Assembly: GCF_030063445.1 (NCBI RefSeq)
Contig: NZ_JASITD010000001.1
Span: 310,001-374,000, forward strand
Length of the DNA: 64,000 bases
From: Hymenobacter sp. H14-R3
GTDB taxonomy: Bacteria; Bacteroidota; Bacteroidia; Cytophagales; Hymenobacteraceae
Direction: 5' to 3'
Position 1 is the first letter of the stretch; each line of letters starts with the position of its first letter. Position numbers and translations under genes: made by a program. Shown here in pieces: positions 52,801 through 61,145 of the stretch. The notes beneath the pieces were generated by a model. That model had not been told where the DNA came from, did not search any database, and was given only the letters and a program-made list of their open reading frames with translations.

Positions 52801-54557
52801 CCCAAGCGAACAACGTGTTCAGCGCCAGCGTAGTCATCACGCCATCGTTTGATGAGGTAACGAGCCTCAGCGGCCCGGCTTCGGCCCCGGTTGGCGGCAG
52901 CGTGACCTACGTGGTGACGACGACCAACAACGGCTCTTCGGCAACGAGTAACCCGACCACGCAGACGGTGACGCTGCCGGCCGGCGTGACAGTTACCAAC
53001 ATCAGCCCCGGCGGCACCCAGACGGGCAACACCATCACCTGGACGGTTCCAACCGGCCAGGCCGCTGGTGCCAACGGCGCAGTAGCCAACAGCTTCACCA
53101 TTGTGCAGCCCGCGGGCGGTACCACGGTGACGGCCAACGTAACCGTGACTGGTGAGAGCAACACGGGCAATAACTCGGCAACTATTACGACCCCGGTGAC
53201 CAACCGTGCACCGCTGGCCTACGCCGTAGTGAACACCCTCCAGGGCCCGCAGTCGAACGATGCCGGTGGCCTGCCCAACGGCTTGCTCATCTCGCCGCTG
53301 AATGCCTCGGACCCCGAGATTGCCTTCTCTAATACGCCGACTATGCAGAAGTACACCGTTGTGGCAGCGCCCAACGCGACGCAAGGCACGCTGTATTACA
53401 ACACGACGGGCACTACCTACGCAACAGTAGCCGCCGGCCAGACCCTGACCGACGCGCAGGCCCAGACCCTGAAGTTCAAAGCCGCCACCGGCTACGTCGG
53501 CAACGCTTCCTTCACGTACTTGACTACCGACGCTGTTGGCAATGTGTCGCCCATCGTCAACTACACCATTCCGATTGAGACGGACGCTGACGCCCCGGCT
53601 TATATGAAGACGCCGCTCAAGGGTGGCACTAACAACTCTTACGGAGTTGGTGACATCATTGCTTACGTAGTGGACGCCAACGGTGCCGTGTACAACGCGG
53701 CCACCTCCCTGGTATACACCGGCACTGGCGTGCTCCAGGCCAATGCTAACAACGGCGTAGCAAGTGCCGTAGCGGGTGCTTTCACCAGCTCGCGCACTGA
53801 CGTTGGCTCCTTCGCTGCGCTCGGCCTGACGGTAGATAACAACGGCCGAATTGTTGTATCTGACCCCGGCACGGTAGCCGCGCCCAAGCTTCGCACGGGC
53901 AGCTATTCTATCTCTATCACGACTACCGATGTTAATGGCGGCGTCGCTACGCAAGTAGTAAGCTTCGTTATCCCCGGTGCTCCGCTGCCGGTAGTACTCA
54001 CGGCGCTCACGGCCCAGGCCGTGCAGAACCGCGATGCCCTGCTGAGCTGGACCACAGCTTCGGAAGTGAACAGCGCCTACTTCGAAGTAGAGCGTAGCCT
54101 GGACGGCACGAACTACACCAAAATCGGCCAGCAGGCTGCCAAGGGGAACTCGGCCACCACCAGCAACTACACGTTCACCGACGCGGGCATTGCTGCTCGT
54201 GCCAACGGCGCGGTGTACTACCGCCTGCGCCAGGTTGACCTGGATGCCACGGCCAGCTACTCGCCGGTGCGCACGGTTTCCTTCACAAAGGTGGCTACAG
54301 TTGCCCTGAGCCTCTACCCCAACCCGGCCCAGAACGCGACCACGCTCGACGTGAGCGCCCTGCCGGCCACGGGTACCTACCAGGTGCTGGTGCTTGACGC
54401 TACCGGCCGCACCGTACGCACGGTAAGTGTAGGTGGTGGCCAGCTGCAAACCCTAAACCTGACGGGCCTGGCTTCCGGCACCTACCAGGTGCTGGTGACT
54501 GGCACGCTGGCCAACGGCGATGCGCTGCGCCAGGTAATCCGCCTCACCAAGGAATAG
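46878..54557 (+). CDS. Giant modular T9SS surface protein (beta-helix plus DUF11 repeats)
   Basis: The ATG at 46878 gives 2559 residues; the earlier frame start lacks a good signal. Modules in order: signal peptide (1-26); an N-terminal beta region; an SdrD B-like domain (about 424-520, VFEDVNYGGGAGR); a parallel beta-helix (about 583-915) opening with QGSLRQFLLNSNAL; eight DUF11-type modules (about 1060-2107) each with a T(N)NGP(S) core and ~125-150 residues apart; a cadherin-like domain (about 2110-2235); and a T9SS type A sorting domain (about 2470-2559, LSLYPNPAQN). It is probably displayed or released by T9SS and used for adhesion or matrix building. No enzyme motif seen. A strong terminator follows. 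Confidence 0.9.
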   Translation: MKPTLRLLTFLLAWAALLRPGSAQAQTPTLEFAAGAGNPTGNGPSVANQVITFQNNTNNPGGNTFTGFAPTTTATFSLSNQQYTLPATQLSTGSGVAFGTRINTAGAASVNSGLFQTVDAIGSSTNANYTSANGTSGGIDVATNRAVEIFTSAQPLPATVPANARYRYADITIAFNQLVVNPVVHFTGLGGTYGAFGFAAELDLVTSGVTLSKLDGSAELGVSSTQVLNNTANPSAETGSGGASGSVLVNTPNSGIASVTFRIFLRPGTAGGAIHPTDNSQHVGDSWLISVSALTPAPVATPNTLTFENPGGTNSSDVSAGFAGTDSQPGTLTSLTLTTFPTNATSITINGTKYTGAAAFNAASVTARTLTTDGDGTLATGQSVAVDPLDGGRTAVLPFIVTDVQGATSAAANLNIIFTATSSGYVFEDVNYGGGAGRPFSTPGTSPRVGATVELYNTNTGAFVARTTTDATGKYSFNTLANTGYTVRVVNSTVTSSRNSNNVAGLVPVQTYNGTTDRVGGESPNLVDAVANTGGLPLASLTVPGVTTPESLATFNTNNNNGPDFGFNFDTVVNTNDVATVTGNNAQGSLRQFLLNSNALTSEAALAQVYTNATGAATALTPAVEKSIFMIPNGQAIAGQRTGLTNGFTTSATGGGTGTSATITLQAVLPNITGNFTSLDGSTQTRATGSSNAAVTTTGSESLGSEVAINFNNLNGFETSAASTSLLNLSLTNAITTGGSSMAAFRVVAGATSAVVQNNTFYKNGANLRINGVGGATISNNISRDAISAESDGIEVTGSSNNTIANNQFLNNAGFGIDFISGTSTNNTVTGNTFSRNGQNSSSGFQTAGIGLRSAGANNNTISGNTFTNNRGDGISATAGTNNVFSQNSFSDNGDLAIDLGNAGNANGDGVTLNTADATRTGANKLVNFPILTTAAISGTNLVVSGYVRPGALVELYLATPDPTGFGEGTSYLTNFTQRTTPGTTGNVVTGASATYGPAAINGLNQGTDNTNTFTVTISLSSLTAAQIATLQSGTAVLTSTATIANSGTSEFSGNTLLAADVTTALAGPATVVPGQATGTYTATFTNEGPQAALQVTRKVTLPAGATNVVIPAGATISGSVIDFGTATTLASGVSNAFTFSFTPAATATGTLSITSNVTTTTSQGTDLAPNASTIIATVTPVADVATTIVANTTPVEAGTLATATNPPKFTVTFTNNGPVAAEGVTRTVQLPTGLTGVTFTGTAGTYDSMTGVVTYTGTSLTSGNTITSGIAFNAPVNGPVVATSFISTTTNEAGNTGNNLASATINISPVFDLTTTISGPASAAPGALVTLAVTTTNNGPSAASNAVQTVQQLPQNLENVYVSNGGVYNGTNATKNFTVNGVTYSVAPGEVVFPTIGSLPSGQTVANSISFSQPASAYSPLALVSTTTGRDTNPANNTAYLNGAASSTTLAVVAPVAGIANAYTTITSSVASTTVGGSITLTVVTGNNGPSAATGVVQKVQLLPGLTGLTISNGGTYNATTGIVTFPTLTNGANGSTSGTSVSNTITFLAPASIGNNGQLLAMAAVSTTNTDPVPADNVASVGVTLLQSADLATTITGPTSALVGQSVTYTATFTNNGPMTATNVLETAQLPAGLTAGAVVITDPAGGVVTSASYDTTTGLVTFPTQPTDLNGASQVYNITFVAPSQTLVVRSNVTSSTVDAVPKNNNASVTTTMTASADLATTVAGPATAVIGSAVTYSVTTTNNGPSTATNTVTTLQLDKNLTTVSVPNGSYNSGTGLVTFNTLASQVAGTTTTNYVTFVMPNVADGQTSGVASATSDVTDPTAGNNTASVATSVAPATATSADITASVTAGAGTAAPGSTIAFTAVYGNLGTDPAVNVVPTLQLAPGFTTATIKLGTQTGTLSNGLITFATSGAVYNQQTGLVTFPTVASQAVGTASNVSYVVNVTAPANGPVVAVAATTSNTSEPNTTTAQANNVFSASVVITPSFDEVTSLSGPASAPVGGSVTYVVTTTNNGSSATSNPTTQTVTLPAGVTVTNISPGGTQTGNTITWTVPTGQAAGANGAVANSFTIVQPAGGTTVTANVTVTGESNTGNNSATITTPVTNRAPLAYAVVNTLQGPQSNDAGGLPNGLLISPLNASDPEIAFSNTPTMQKYTVVAAPNATQGTLYYNTTGTTYATVAAGQTLTDAQAQTLKFKAATGYVGNASFTYLTTDAVGNVSPIVNYTIPIETDADAPAYMKTPLKGGTNNSYGVGDIIAYVVDANGAVYNAATSLVYTGTGVLQANANNGVASAVAGAFTSSRTDVGSFAALGLTVDNNGRIVVSDPGTVAAPKLRTGSYSISITTTDVNGGVATQVVSFVIPGAPLPVVLTALTAQAVQNRDALLSWTTASEVNSAYFEVERSLDGTNYTKIGQQAAKGNSATTSNYTFTDAGIAARANGAVYYRLRQVDLDATASYSPVRTVSFTKVATVALSLYPNPAQNATTLDVSALPATGTYQVLVLDATGRTVRTVSVGGGQLQTLNLTGLASGTYQVLVTGTLANGDALRQVIRLTKE

Positions 54558-54577
54558 GCTACCCCGGCTTAGCTGCC

Positions 54578-54632
54578 AGAACAAAAAAAGCGGCTCTGCC
54601 CTCCTGGGGCAGAGCCGCTTTTTTTGTTCTGA
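54578..54632. terminator. Strong bidirectional terminator (25-bp stem)
   Basis: Arms 54578-54602 and 54608-54632 are perfectly complementary, with a 5-nt loop and A7/T7 runs. It separates the two giant surface-protein genes, so the second needs its own promoter. Confidence 0.95.
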
Positions 54633-54858
54633 TTTTTAAGAATTAATGATTTAATAAAGTGTCTAGCTAAGTAGCTGATTTTTAATACATTACGTTTTTA
54701 ACTATTTACAGAAGCACATTTAAAATATGAATAATACTATCTTTTTTTTAAATAGAACATTGCAGCAGTCTTCATGTGGCGATTACAGCATATCCACAAT
54801 ACCCTTTAGTGATAACTTTGCCACTGTTTTTTACTATCTATTTTAAGCTAACAGGCTC
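54633..54858. other. AT-rich upstream region of the second surface protein
   Basis: About 225 bp, very AT-rich, with no gene. It should contain the promoter for the gene at 54859, but no exact TAnnTTTG was picked out. Confidence 0.4.
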
Positions 54859-57800
54859 ATGAATAAACTTTTTCGTATTACGTCGGCTGTTTTGCTACTT
54901 ATGCCAGCGAGCGAGTTGTGGGCGCAAAACCTGGTGAGGAAGCCCGACTTTGGCACGTCTACCAGCCTGGCAGCGGCACCAGCCGACTTTACTACCAGCA
55001 TCCCAAGCGGTGACCCAACCAAAAACAACAATACGTATGCAGTAGTAGCCACTTATGGTACCTTTTTCGACCACACTGTTGGCACGAACACCGGCGCCTT
55101 TCTGGCCGTGAATGGCCCAAGCGCTGCAACGCTCAACAATACGGCCTGGCAGCAGACTATCGCAGTGCAGCCGAACCAGGTTTATACCTTCGCCTATTGG
55201 CAACGCAATTTGGTGACGGCCAATCCTGCTACCATCAGGCTGCTGTGCACGGGCAACAACACAGCCACTGTGACGGCTACTCCCGTTGCGCCGGCGTCCG
55301 CAGCTGGCTATGCGGCTGCTACCGCAAACTGGGAGCCGGTTGTCTATACTGTAAGCTCGGGCACCAATACCCAGCTCACGTTAGGCCTGCAGGATATCAC
55401 TGTTGCAAGTAACGGCAATGTATTTGGCATCGACGATATTTCCCTGGTGCCGCTCACAATCAAGGGCACCGTTTTCGAAGACGTGAACTACGGTGGCGGC
55501 GCGGGCCGGTCGCTAGCTACGGCGGCCAGCTCGGCTACCGCCTCAGGCTTTCTGGCGGCCATTGGGCGGGTGGGCGCGACGGTTGAGCTGTACACCAGCG
55601 CCGGAGTACTGGCCGCGACCACCACTACCAACGCCACCGGGGCTTACACTTTTGCCAACCAAAACCCCGGTACGTATACCGTGCGCGTAGTGAGCGGCAC
55701 CGTCACGTCGGCCCGCACGGGTTCGGCGTCGGGTTTGCTGCCAGTAGTTACGTACCTCAATGGAGCCACTGACCGAGTAGGCGGATCTAACCCTGCTTTG
55801 CCCGATGCACCGGCCAACGCCGGCACTGCTGCGCTGTCGCTACTCACCACTACCACCCAGGCCGTGGAGGCGCAGAGTACGGTAACGCTCAGCACTACTT
55901 CCTCTACCAGCGGCGTAGACTTCGGCTTCAACTTCGACTTGGTTGTCAATACGAACAACTCAGGGCAAGGCTCGCTGCGGCAGTTCGTCTTGAACGCTAA
56001 TGCCTTAGGTGACGAAGCGAAGCTCGCGCAAGCCGGCTCGTACTTAAATGAGATTGTGGGCGCCAACCCCATTAATGCATCGCTACCAAGTGGGGTCGAG
56101 ACGAGCATTTTTATGGTACCGAGCGGCAAAGCGCGGTCGGGCTTGCGGGCCGCCGATGGCACGGCTACCGGCGGCCCGGCTAGCCAACTGACCAATGGGG
56201 TAGCTATTATCACCCCAACCAGCACTTTGCCACTACCGGCCATTTCGGGCCCGGCTACGGCTATTAATGGCTGGACGCAGGGCGCTAACATAGGCAATAC
56301 CAACGATGTAACCCTGGGCTTGGGCGGCACTACCGGTACCGATGGCTCTATATTGCCTCAAGTAAACGGCCCCGAAGTACAGATAACCGGTACTTCAGCC
56401 GTGGCGGTGGGCCTCGATGTAACTGACGCATCCACGGGCAGCAGCATCCTAGGGCTAGCCATCTATGGGTTTGGCACCCGCGGCAACGACGACAACTATG
56501 CCAATATCCGCATTGCGGCTAGCCAGGTGAGCGTGCAAGGCACGCTGGTGGGCAGCTCGGCTACCATCTTTGCGCGGCCGACTGGTGGCTCCAGCGCCGA
56601 TGGCATCCGGGTGACCAGCGGCACGGGCCTACGCCTGCTTAACAACTACATCGGCTTCAACTCGGGCAAGGGCATCACCACCAGAAGCGGGGTAACCGGG
56701 GCCACTATCAGTGTAAACGAGATTCGGAGCAACGGCTTGGACAACAGTGCCTGGGACGGCCTCGACCTGCAGGGGAGCGCCTCTATTATCCGCGACAACT
56801 TGTTTATCAACAATACGGGTGTGGGGATGGACGGCTACCAAACGGCGGGCGGCAATACTTGGAGCGGCAATACCGTGACGGGCAACGGCGGCGGCACCAG
56901 CGGCACCAGCGGCGGCACCGGCGAAACGGCGGGCGTGCGGGTGTATGGTACAAACAGCACCATCAGCCAGAATATCATCTACAGCAACTACGGAGCTGGT
57001 ATTATGGTTACGCCAAGGGCTACCAAAAATATCATCAGCCAAAACGCCATTTATGACAATGGTGCCGGAGTGGCGGCCAACAACGGAGCCGCCAGCGGCC
57101 AGGTGGGCATCGACCTGCTGGCTACCGGGCAGGCTGAAGCAACCGGCACCCCTACCTACGTAACGCTGAACAGCACCACTACGGGTGGGGCCAACAGCCT
57201 ACTCAACTACCCCATCCTGCAAACCGCCCGCATTAATGGCAGCAGCCTCGTAGTGACGGGCATAGCTGCCGCCGGGCTCACGGTCGAGCTTTTCCTGGCT
57301 ACCCGCAATGCCGTGGCCAACCCCACCCAGGGCAACAATTTTGGGCAAGGCGCGTCGTTTATCAACTCCACGGTACTTACCACCAGCGGGGGCACCGGCA
57401 GCTATTCGGGGGTCACTGCTACTACCAATGGCATTGACCAGGGTAGTGGCACCAATGTTAATACCTTCACCATTACCATTTCGCTTGGTAGCCTCACGGC
57501 CGCTCAGCGAACCAGCCTCACGGCCAGCGGCGCATACCTGACCAGCACGGCTAGTTTGGCTAGCCTTGGCACATCAGAGTTTTCGGGCGTGGTGCCGGTA
57601 ACCAGCGGGCCCACGGCCTTCAACATTACCAACCTCAACGTGGCCGCTAACTCGGTGGCCGCCGCGCTCAACCCTGGCCTCACGGTGCCGCAGGCGGCCA
57701 GCGACCCGGTGAGCAGCATTATCTCGTTTACGGTGTTTCCGGCCACCAATGGCACGCTGCTCTACAACAATGCCGCCATTCCTACGGGCGGGCAGCTCAT

Positions 57801-59703
57801 ACCGGTTGCCAATACCAACCAGCTGACCTTCCGGCCAACCGTCAATTCGACGGCGGCGGGCACGTTCAGCTTCTTCGCTTCCAATGCAGCGGGAGGCACC
57901 GCCGGCACCAGCAACACGGCTACCTACACCATCCCAGTTATTGCCAGCAACAATCCCTACGTGGCCAACGACGATGGCCTTGATGTGCCGAAGAACACGG
58001 CTACGAAAGGCAACGTACTCCTCAACGACACCCAACCCGCCAACGCAACTACTGCCTTCACCGTAACCCAAGTGGGTACTGGCCCTACCTATGGCACGCT
58101 GGCGCTGAACACCGACGGCACCTATACCTACACGCCCAACACCGACCGCCTGGGCTCCGACAGCTTCCAGTATCAGGTGTGCCAGGCGGGCGTGTGCTCC
58201 AACACGGCTACCGTCACAATTAATCTGTATGACCCGGTGCTGGTCTGCAACTCAACTAACGGGCCCAACCTGCTTCAAAACCCCGGTTTCGAGCAAGGCA
58301 ACAGTGTTTTTAGCTCGGCCTACAACTACGTTTCAGCGGCTGCCAACGCGGCTACGGGGGGTGGTAACACGGGCTTGGTACCCGAAACCACCTATGCGGT
58401 GGATGCGAATGCCAATACCTATCACCCCAGCTTTAAGGGGCTGGCGCGTGGGGGCAGCGGCAACTTTATGATTGTCAATGGCGCGGCCAACCAAAGTAAG
58501 ATTTATGCGCAAACTGTGAACGTAGTTGCCAACCGCTACTACAACTACTCGGGCTGGGCCTCGTCGGTCAACTCAGCTAGCCCGGCTATTCTGGGCTTTG
58601 TGATTAATGGCAAATCGACCTCGGCCTCGGCTACTCTTCCTACTACCATCAGTGACTACGTGCAGTTTTCGGGCGTATGGTATTCGGGCAACAGCAATAC
58701 GGCTACGTTTGAGGTGCGCGACATCAACCGGGCGACGGGCGGCAACGACTTCGGCCTCGATGACCTGTACTTTGGCACGTGCAGCGTAAATCTGGTGGCC
58801 GCCAACATCATGAATGCGCCGGGTATTCCGGCTCTGGCTCCGCCCACCAGCATCGCCCCGCTCGATGCCACCGTATCGGGCCCCGGCGCGGCGGTAGCTT
58901 CGTTCACCATTCAGTCGCTTCCTGCTTCGGGCACGCTGCGCCTGGGCAGCCCAACCGGTGCCGTTGTAACGCTGGGGCAGGTTATTTCCTACGCACAAAA
59001 AGGCGCGCTATACTACACGCCGGCCACGGGCTTTTCGGGTAATGCCACGTTTACTTACACCGCTACCGACACGGAAAACGCAGGCTCCAACAACATTGCT
59101 AGCTACACTATTCCAGTTAGCTCAAGCCCGCTGCCTGTGCAGCTGGCTACGTTTACGGCTATCCGCGCTGGCACCAGCGCCCAACTCGACTGGATAACTG
59201 CCAGCGAGCTCAACAATGCGTATTTCGCCATTGAGCGCAGCATTACCGGGCTAGCCACCAGCTTCGTGGCTATTGATAAAGTGGCCGGCCACGGCTCCTT
59301 AGCTACCGCTACCGCCTACCGTTTCGTTGACCGCAATGCGGTGGCAGTGGGCCAGCTGGTGTACTACCGCCTGCGCCAGGTCGATGCCAGCGGCACCAGT
59401 AGCTATTCGCCGGTGCGTATCATATCGTTTGCCGCCAGCCACGCCATCCTGAGTCTGTATCCGAACCCCACCGCGGGTCCCGGCACCAGCCTCGACCTCA
59501 GCCAGCTACCCGCTACCAATACCTACCAGGTGCGCATAGTTGACGCTACTGGCCGGGCGCTGCGGCAGTGGGTGCTGGCCGGTGGGCAGCCCCAGCCCTT
59601 ACCAGTAGCTGACTTGGCGGCTGGTATCTACCTGGTGCTGGTTAGCGGCACGCAGCCCGACGGCAGCACGCTGCGCCAAGTGCTACACCTAATGAAGGAG
59701 TAG
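54859..59703 (+). CDS. Large modular T9SS surface protein, paralogue of the upstream one
   Basis: The 1614-residue protein has a signal peptide (MNKLFRITSAVLLLMPASEL). Next is a carbohydrate-binding-like beta domain (about 24-195), then an SdrD B-like domain (about 200-300, VFEDVNYGGGAGR, identical to the upstream protein). A parallel beta-helix (about 370-780) opens with QGSLRQFVLNANAL. A Big/cadherin-like domain (about 1031-1125, NTDGTYTYTPN), a second carbohydrate-binding-like domain (about 1135-1310, NLLQNPGFEQG) and another cadherin-like domain follow. The T9SS type A sorting domain is at about 1530-1614 (LSLYPNPTAG). It lacks the DUF11 block of its neighbour. The shared modules show common ancestry. 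Adhesin or glycan-binding role inferred. Confidence 0.9.
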   Translation: MNKLFRITSAVLLLMPASELWAQNLVRKPDFGTSTSLAAAPADFTTSIPSGDPTKNNNTYAVVATYGTFFDHTVGTNTGAFLAVNGPSAATLNNTAWQQTIAVQPNQVYTFAYWQRNLVTANPATIRLLCTGNNTATVTATPVAPASAAGYAAATANWEPVVYTVSSGTNTQLTLGLQDITVASNGNVFGIDDISLVPLTIKGTVFEDVNYGGGAGRSLATAASSATASGFLAAIGRVGATVELYTSAGVLAATTTTNATGAYTFANQNPGTYTVRVVSGTVTSARTGSASGLLPVVTYLNGATDRVGGSNPALPDAPANAGTAALSLLTTTTQAVEAQSTVTLSTTSSTSGVDFGFNFDLVVNTNNSGQGSLRQFVLNANALGDEAKLAQAGSYLNEIVGANPINASLPSGVETSIFMVPSGKARSGLRAADGTATGGPASQLTNGVAIITPTSTLPLPAISGPATAINGWTQGANIGNTNDVTLGLGGTTGTDGSILPQVNGPEVQITGTSAVAVGLDVTDASTGSSILGLAIYGFGTRGNDDNYANIRIAASQVSVQGTLVGSSATIFARPTGGSSADGIRVTSGTGLRLLNNYIGFNSGKGITTRSGVTGATISVNEIRSNGLDNSAWDGLDLQGSASIIRDNLFINNTGVGMDGYQTAGGNTWSGNTVTGNGGGTSGTSGGTGETAGVRVYGTNSTISQNIIYSNYGAGIMVTPRATKNIISQNAIYDNGAGVAANNGAASGQVGIDLLATGQAEATGTPTYVTLNSTTTGGANSLLNYPILQTARINGSSLVVTGIAAAGLTVELFLATRNAVANPTQGNNFGQGASFINSTVLTTSGGTGSYSGVTATTNGIDQGSGTNVNTFTITISLGSLTAAQRTSLTASGAYLTSTASLASLGTSEFSGVVPVTSGPTAFNITNLNVAANSVAAALNPGLTVPQAASDPVSSIISFTVFPATNGTLLYNNAAIPTGGQLIPVANTNQLTFRPTVNSTAAGTFSFFASNAAGGTAGTSNTATYTIPVIASNNPYVANDDGLDVPKNTATKGNVLLNDTQPANATTAFTVTQVGTGPTYGTLALNTDGTYTYTPNTDRLGSDSFQYQVCQAGVCSNTATVTINLYDPVLVCNSTNGPNLLQNPGFEQGNSVFSSAYNYVSAAANAATGGGNTGLVPETTYAVDANANTYHPSFKGLARGGSGNFMIVNGAANQSKIYAQTVNVVANRYYNYSGWASSVNSASPAILGFVINGKSTSASATLPTTISDYVQFSGVWYSGNSNTATFEVRDINRATGGNDFGLDDLYFGTCSVNLVAANIMNAPGIPALAPPTSIAPLDATVSGPGAAVASFTIQSLPASGTLRLGSPTGAVVTLGQVISYAQKGALYYTPATGFSGNATFTYTATDTENAGSNNIASYTIPVSSSPLPVQLATFTAIRAGTSAQLDWITASELNNAYFAIERSITGLATSFVAIDKVAGHGSLATATAYRFVDRNAVAVGQLVYYRLRQVDASGTSSYSPVRIISFAASHAILSLYPNPTAGPGTSLDLSQLPATNTYQVRIVDATGRALRQWVLAGGQPQPLPVADLAAGIYLVLVSGTQPDGSTLRQVLHLMKE

Positions 59704-59720
59704 GGCACTTTCTCGTTTAT

Positions 59721-59773
59721 GTAAATGCAAAAAAGCCTTCCTGCCTGGTGCAGGAAGGCTTTTTTGCATTTAC
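59721..59773. terminator. Strong intrinsic terminator (24-bp stem)
   Basis: Arms 59721-59744 and 59750-59773 pair perfectly, with a 5-nt loop and a T6 run. It closes the second surface-protein transcript. Confidence 0.95.
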
Positions 59774-59848
59774 ACAAACTGCCCTTGCTTAGCCGGCCCA
59801 CGCTGCTAACCCGTACTTTGTGGCTCCGCTGCTTATTTATCCAGCTTT

Positions 59849-60343
59849 ATGTCCGATTCCCTTTCCCCGCAGCTTACCCACATCGGCCCCACGGGCCTGC
59901 CGGCCATGGTCAACGTGGGCGGCAAGGCCATTACGGCCCGCGTCGCCCGTGCCCGCGCCCGGGTGCGCGTCGGGCCCGATATCCTGGCCCTCGTAACCGC
60001 CGGCGACCTGCCTACCCGCAAGGGGCCCGTGTTTCAAACCGCGATAATTGCGGGCGTGATGGCCGCCAAGAAAACGGCCGACCTCATTCCCCTCTGCCAC
60101 CCGCTGGGCCTCGACGACTGCCAGGTGACCATCGAAGCCGTGCAGCCCGACTCGCTCCTCATTGAGTGCACCGCCCGCGTTACGGGCAAAACCGGCATCG
60201 AGATGGAGGCCCTCACCGGGGCTTCCGTAGCCGCCCTCACGGTGTACGACATGTGCAAAGCCATGTCGCACCACATCGTAATTGAGGAAATCCGTCTGGT
60301 CGAAAAGACCGGCGGCAAGTCCGACTTTCAGTACAATGAGTGA
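59849..60343 (+). CDS. moaC: Cyclic pyranopterin monophosphate synthase
   Basis: The 164-residue protein has all MoaC signatures: KKTADLIPLCHPL, GIEMEALTGASVAALTVYDM and KTGGKSDF. Together with MoaA it converts GTP to cyclic pyranopterin monophosphate, the first stage of molybdenum cofactor synthesis. Length is normal. It is transcribed towards moaE, the other Moa genes being on the opposite strand. TACTTTG at 59813 resembles a promoter element. A palindrome separates it from moaE. Confidence 0.96.
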   Translation: MSDSLSPQLTHIGPTGLPAMVNVGGKAITARVARARARVRVGPDILALVTAGDLPTRKGPVFQTAIIAGVMAAKKTADLIPLCHPLGLDDCQVTIEAVQPDSLLIECTARVTGKTGIEMEALTGASVAALTVYDMCKAMSHHIVIEEIRLVEKTGGKSDFQYNE

Positions 60344-60380
60344 AGGAGTGAGTTGGTGAAGGAGTGAAGGAGTGAAGGAG
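60341..60380. repeat. Short tandem repeat of GAAGGAGT
   Basis: At least four copies of an 8-nt GAAGGAGT unit, starting at the moaC stop codon, three of them back to back at 60358-60381. The last copies form part of the left arm of the following palindrome. Confidence 0.8.
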
Positions 60381-60453
60381 TGAATGAAAAAAGGGTAGCC
60401 AATGCATTGTTATAAACTGGCGTTGGCTACCCTTTTTTCATTCACTCCTTCAC
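60372..60453. terminator. 31-bp palindrome between convergent moaC and moaE
   Basis: Arms 60372-60402 and 60423-60453 are perfectly complementary, with a 20-nt loop. The inner stem (AAAAAAGGGTAGCCAA) carries A/T runs, so it can terminate both genes. The right arm abuts the moaE stop codon. Confidence 0.92.
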
Positions 60454-60870
60454 CTAAGGGTGGGCGGCGACCCAGACGGTACCGTCTTCGTACTCCTCTT
60501 TTTTCCAGATGGGCACCACCTCCTTCAGCGTGTCGATGATGTACTGGCAGGCGGCGAAGGAGTCGGCGCGGTGCGGCGTGGACACGGCGACTACTACGGC
60601 CACGTCGCCGATTTCGAGGGTGCCGTGGCGGTGCACGATGGCTACCTGGCGCAGCATGGGCCATTTTTCCTGGGCCATTTCGGCCACGCGGCGCAGCTGG
60701 TGCACGGCCATGGGCGGGTAGGCTTCGTAGTGCAGGCGCACCACGCGGCGGCCGTCGCTGCGGTTGCGCACCGTGCCGATGAAGGCGTTTACGGCCCCGG
60801 CTTCCTCCGATTCGGCGGCTTGCAGCACGGAGGCCACGTCGATGGCGTGGTCAACTAAGTCGATAAGCAT
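60454..60870 (-). CDS. moaE: Molybdopterin synthase catalytic subunit
   Basis: The ATG at 60870 gives 138 residues; a GTG one codon upstream is less likely. MoaE features are GAVNAFIGTVRNRSDGR, LHYEAYPPMA, VAIVHRHGTLEIGD and a late WKKEEYEDG with catalytic Lys residues. With MoaD it inserts two sulfurs into cyclic pyranopterin to form molybdopterin. It lies 28 nt downstream of moaD on the same strand, suggesting one transcript moaA-moaD-moaE. Confidence 0.96.
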   Translation of the reverse strand: MLIDLVDHAIDVASVLQAAESEEAGAVNAFIGTVRNRSDGRRVVRLHYEAYPPMAVHQLRRVAEMAQEKWPMLRQVAIVHRHGTLEIGDVAVVVAVSTPHRADSFAACQYIIDTLKEVVPIWKKEEYEDGTVWVAAHP

Positions 60871-60897
60871 CACAAACTTTTTAGGTGGGCGGGCAGC

Positions 60898-61140
60898 TCA
60901 GCCCCCGCTCACGGGCGGAATCAGGGCAATTTCGTCGCGCTCGTGCAGCGGCACGTCGCCGGTGGCGTACTCGTTGTTAACGGCCACGGCCAGGCTGCGC
61001 AGCCCGGCCAGGCCGGGGTACTGGGTACGCAACTCGGCCAGCAAGCCGGCGGCCGACTGCCCGGCCGGCACGGTCAGCGCCAGCGACGACTGGCCCACAA
61101 TCTCGCGGGCAATTCCAAAAAGGGCAATGGTTAGGTTCAT
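60898..61140 (-). CDS. moaD: Molybdopterin synthase sulfur carrier subunit
   Basis: The ATG at 61140 (MNLTIALFGIARE) gives 80 residues. It is a ubiquitin-fold protein that ends in Gly-Gly (PPVSGG), the residues adenylated and thiocarboxylated by MoeB. EIALIPPVSGG is typical of MoaD. The preceding open frame (MITES) adds five residues and is less likely. It sits between moaE and moaA. Confidence 0.95.
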   Translation of the reverse strand: MNLTIALFGIAREIVGQSSLALTVPAGQSAAGLLAELRTQYPGLAGLRSLAVAVNNEYATGDVPLHERDEIALIPPVSGG

Positions 61141-61145
61141 GCTTT

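Noticed and set aside
52539..54449. A 636-codon open frame on the minus strand
   Set aside because: It lies wholly antisense to the giant surface-protein gene, whose modules are clear. The translation has no domain, and long antisense frames are expected in GC-rich repeats.
46878..54557. Phage tail fibre or polyketide-like giant gene
   Set aside because: Signal peptide, beta-helix, DUF11 repeats and T9SS domain fit a secreted surface protein; no phage or synthase motifs are present.
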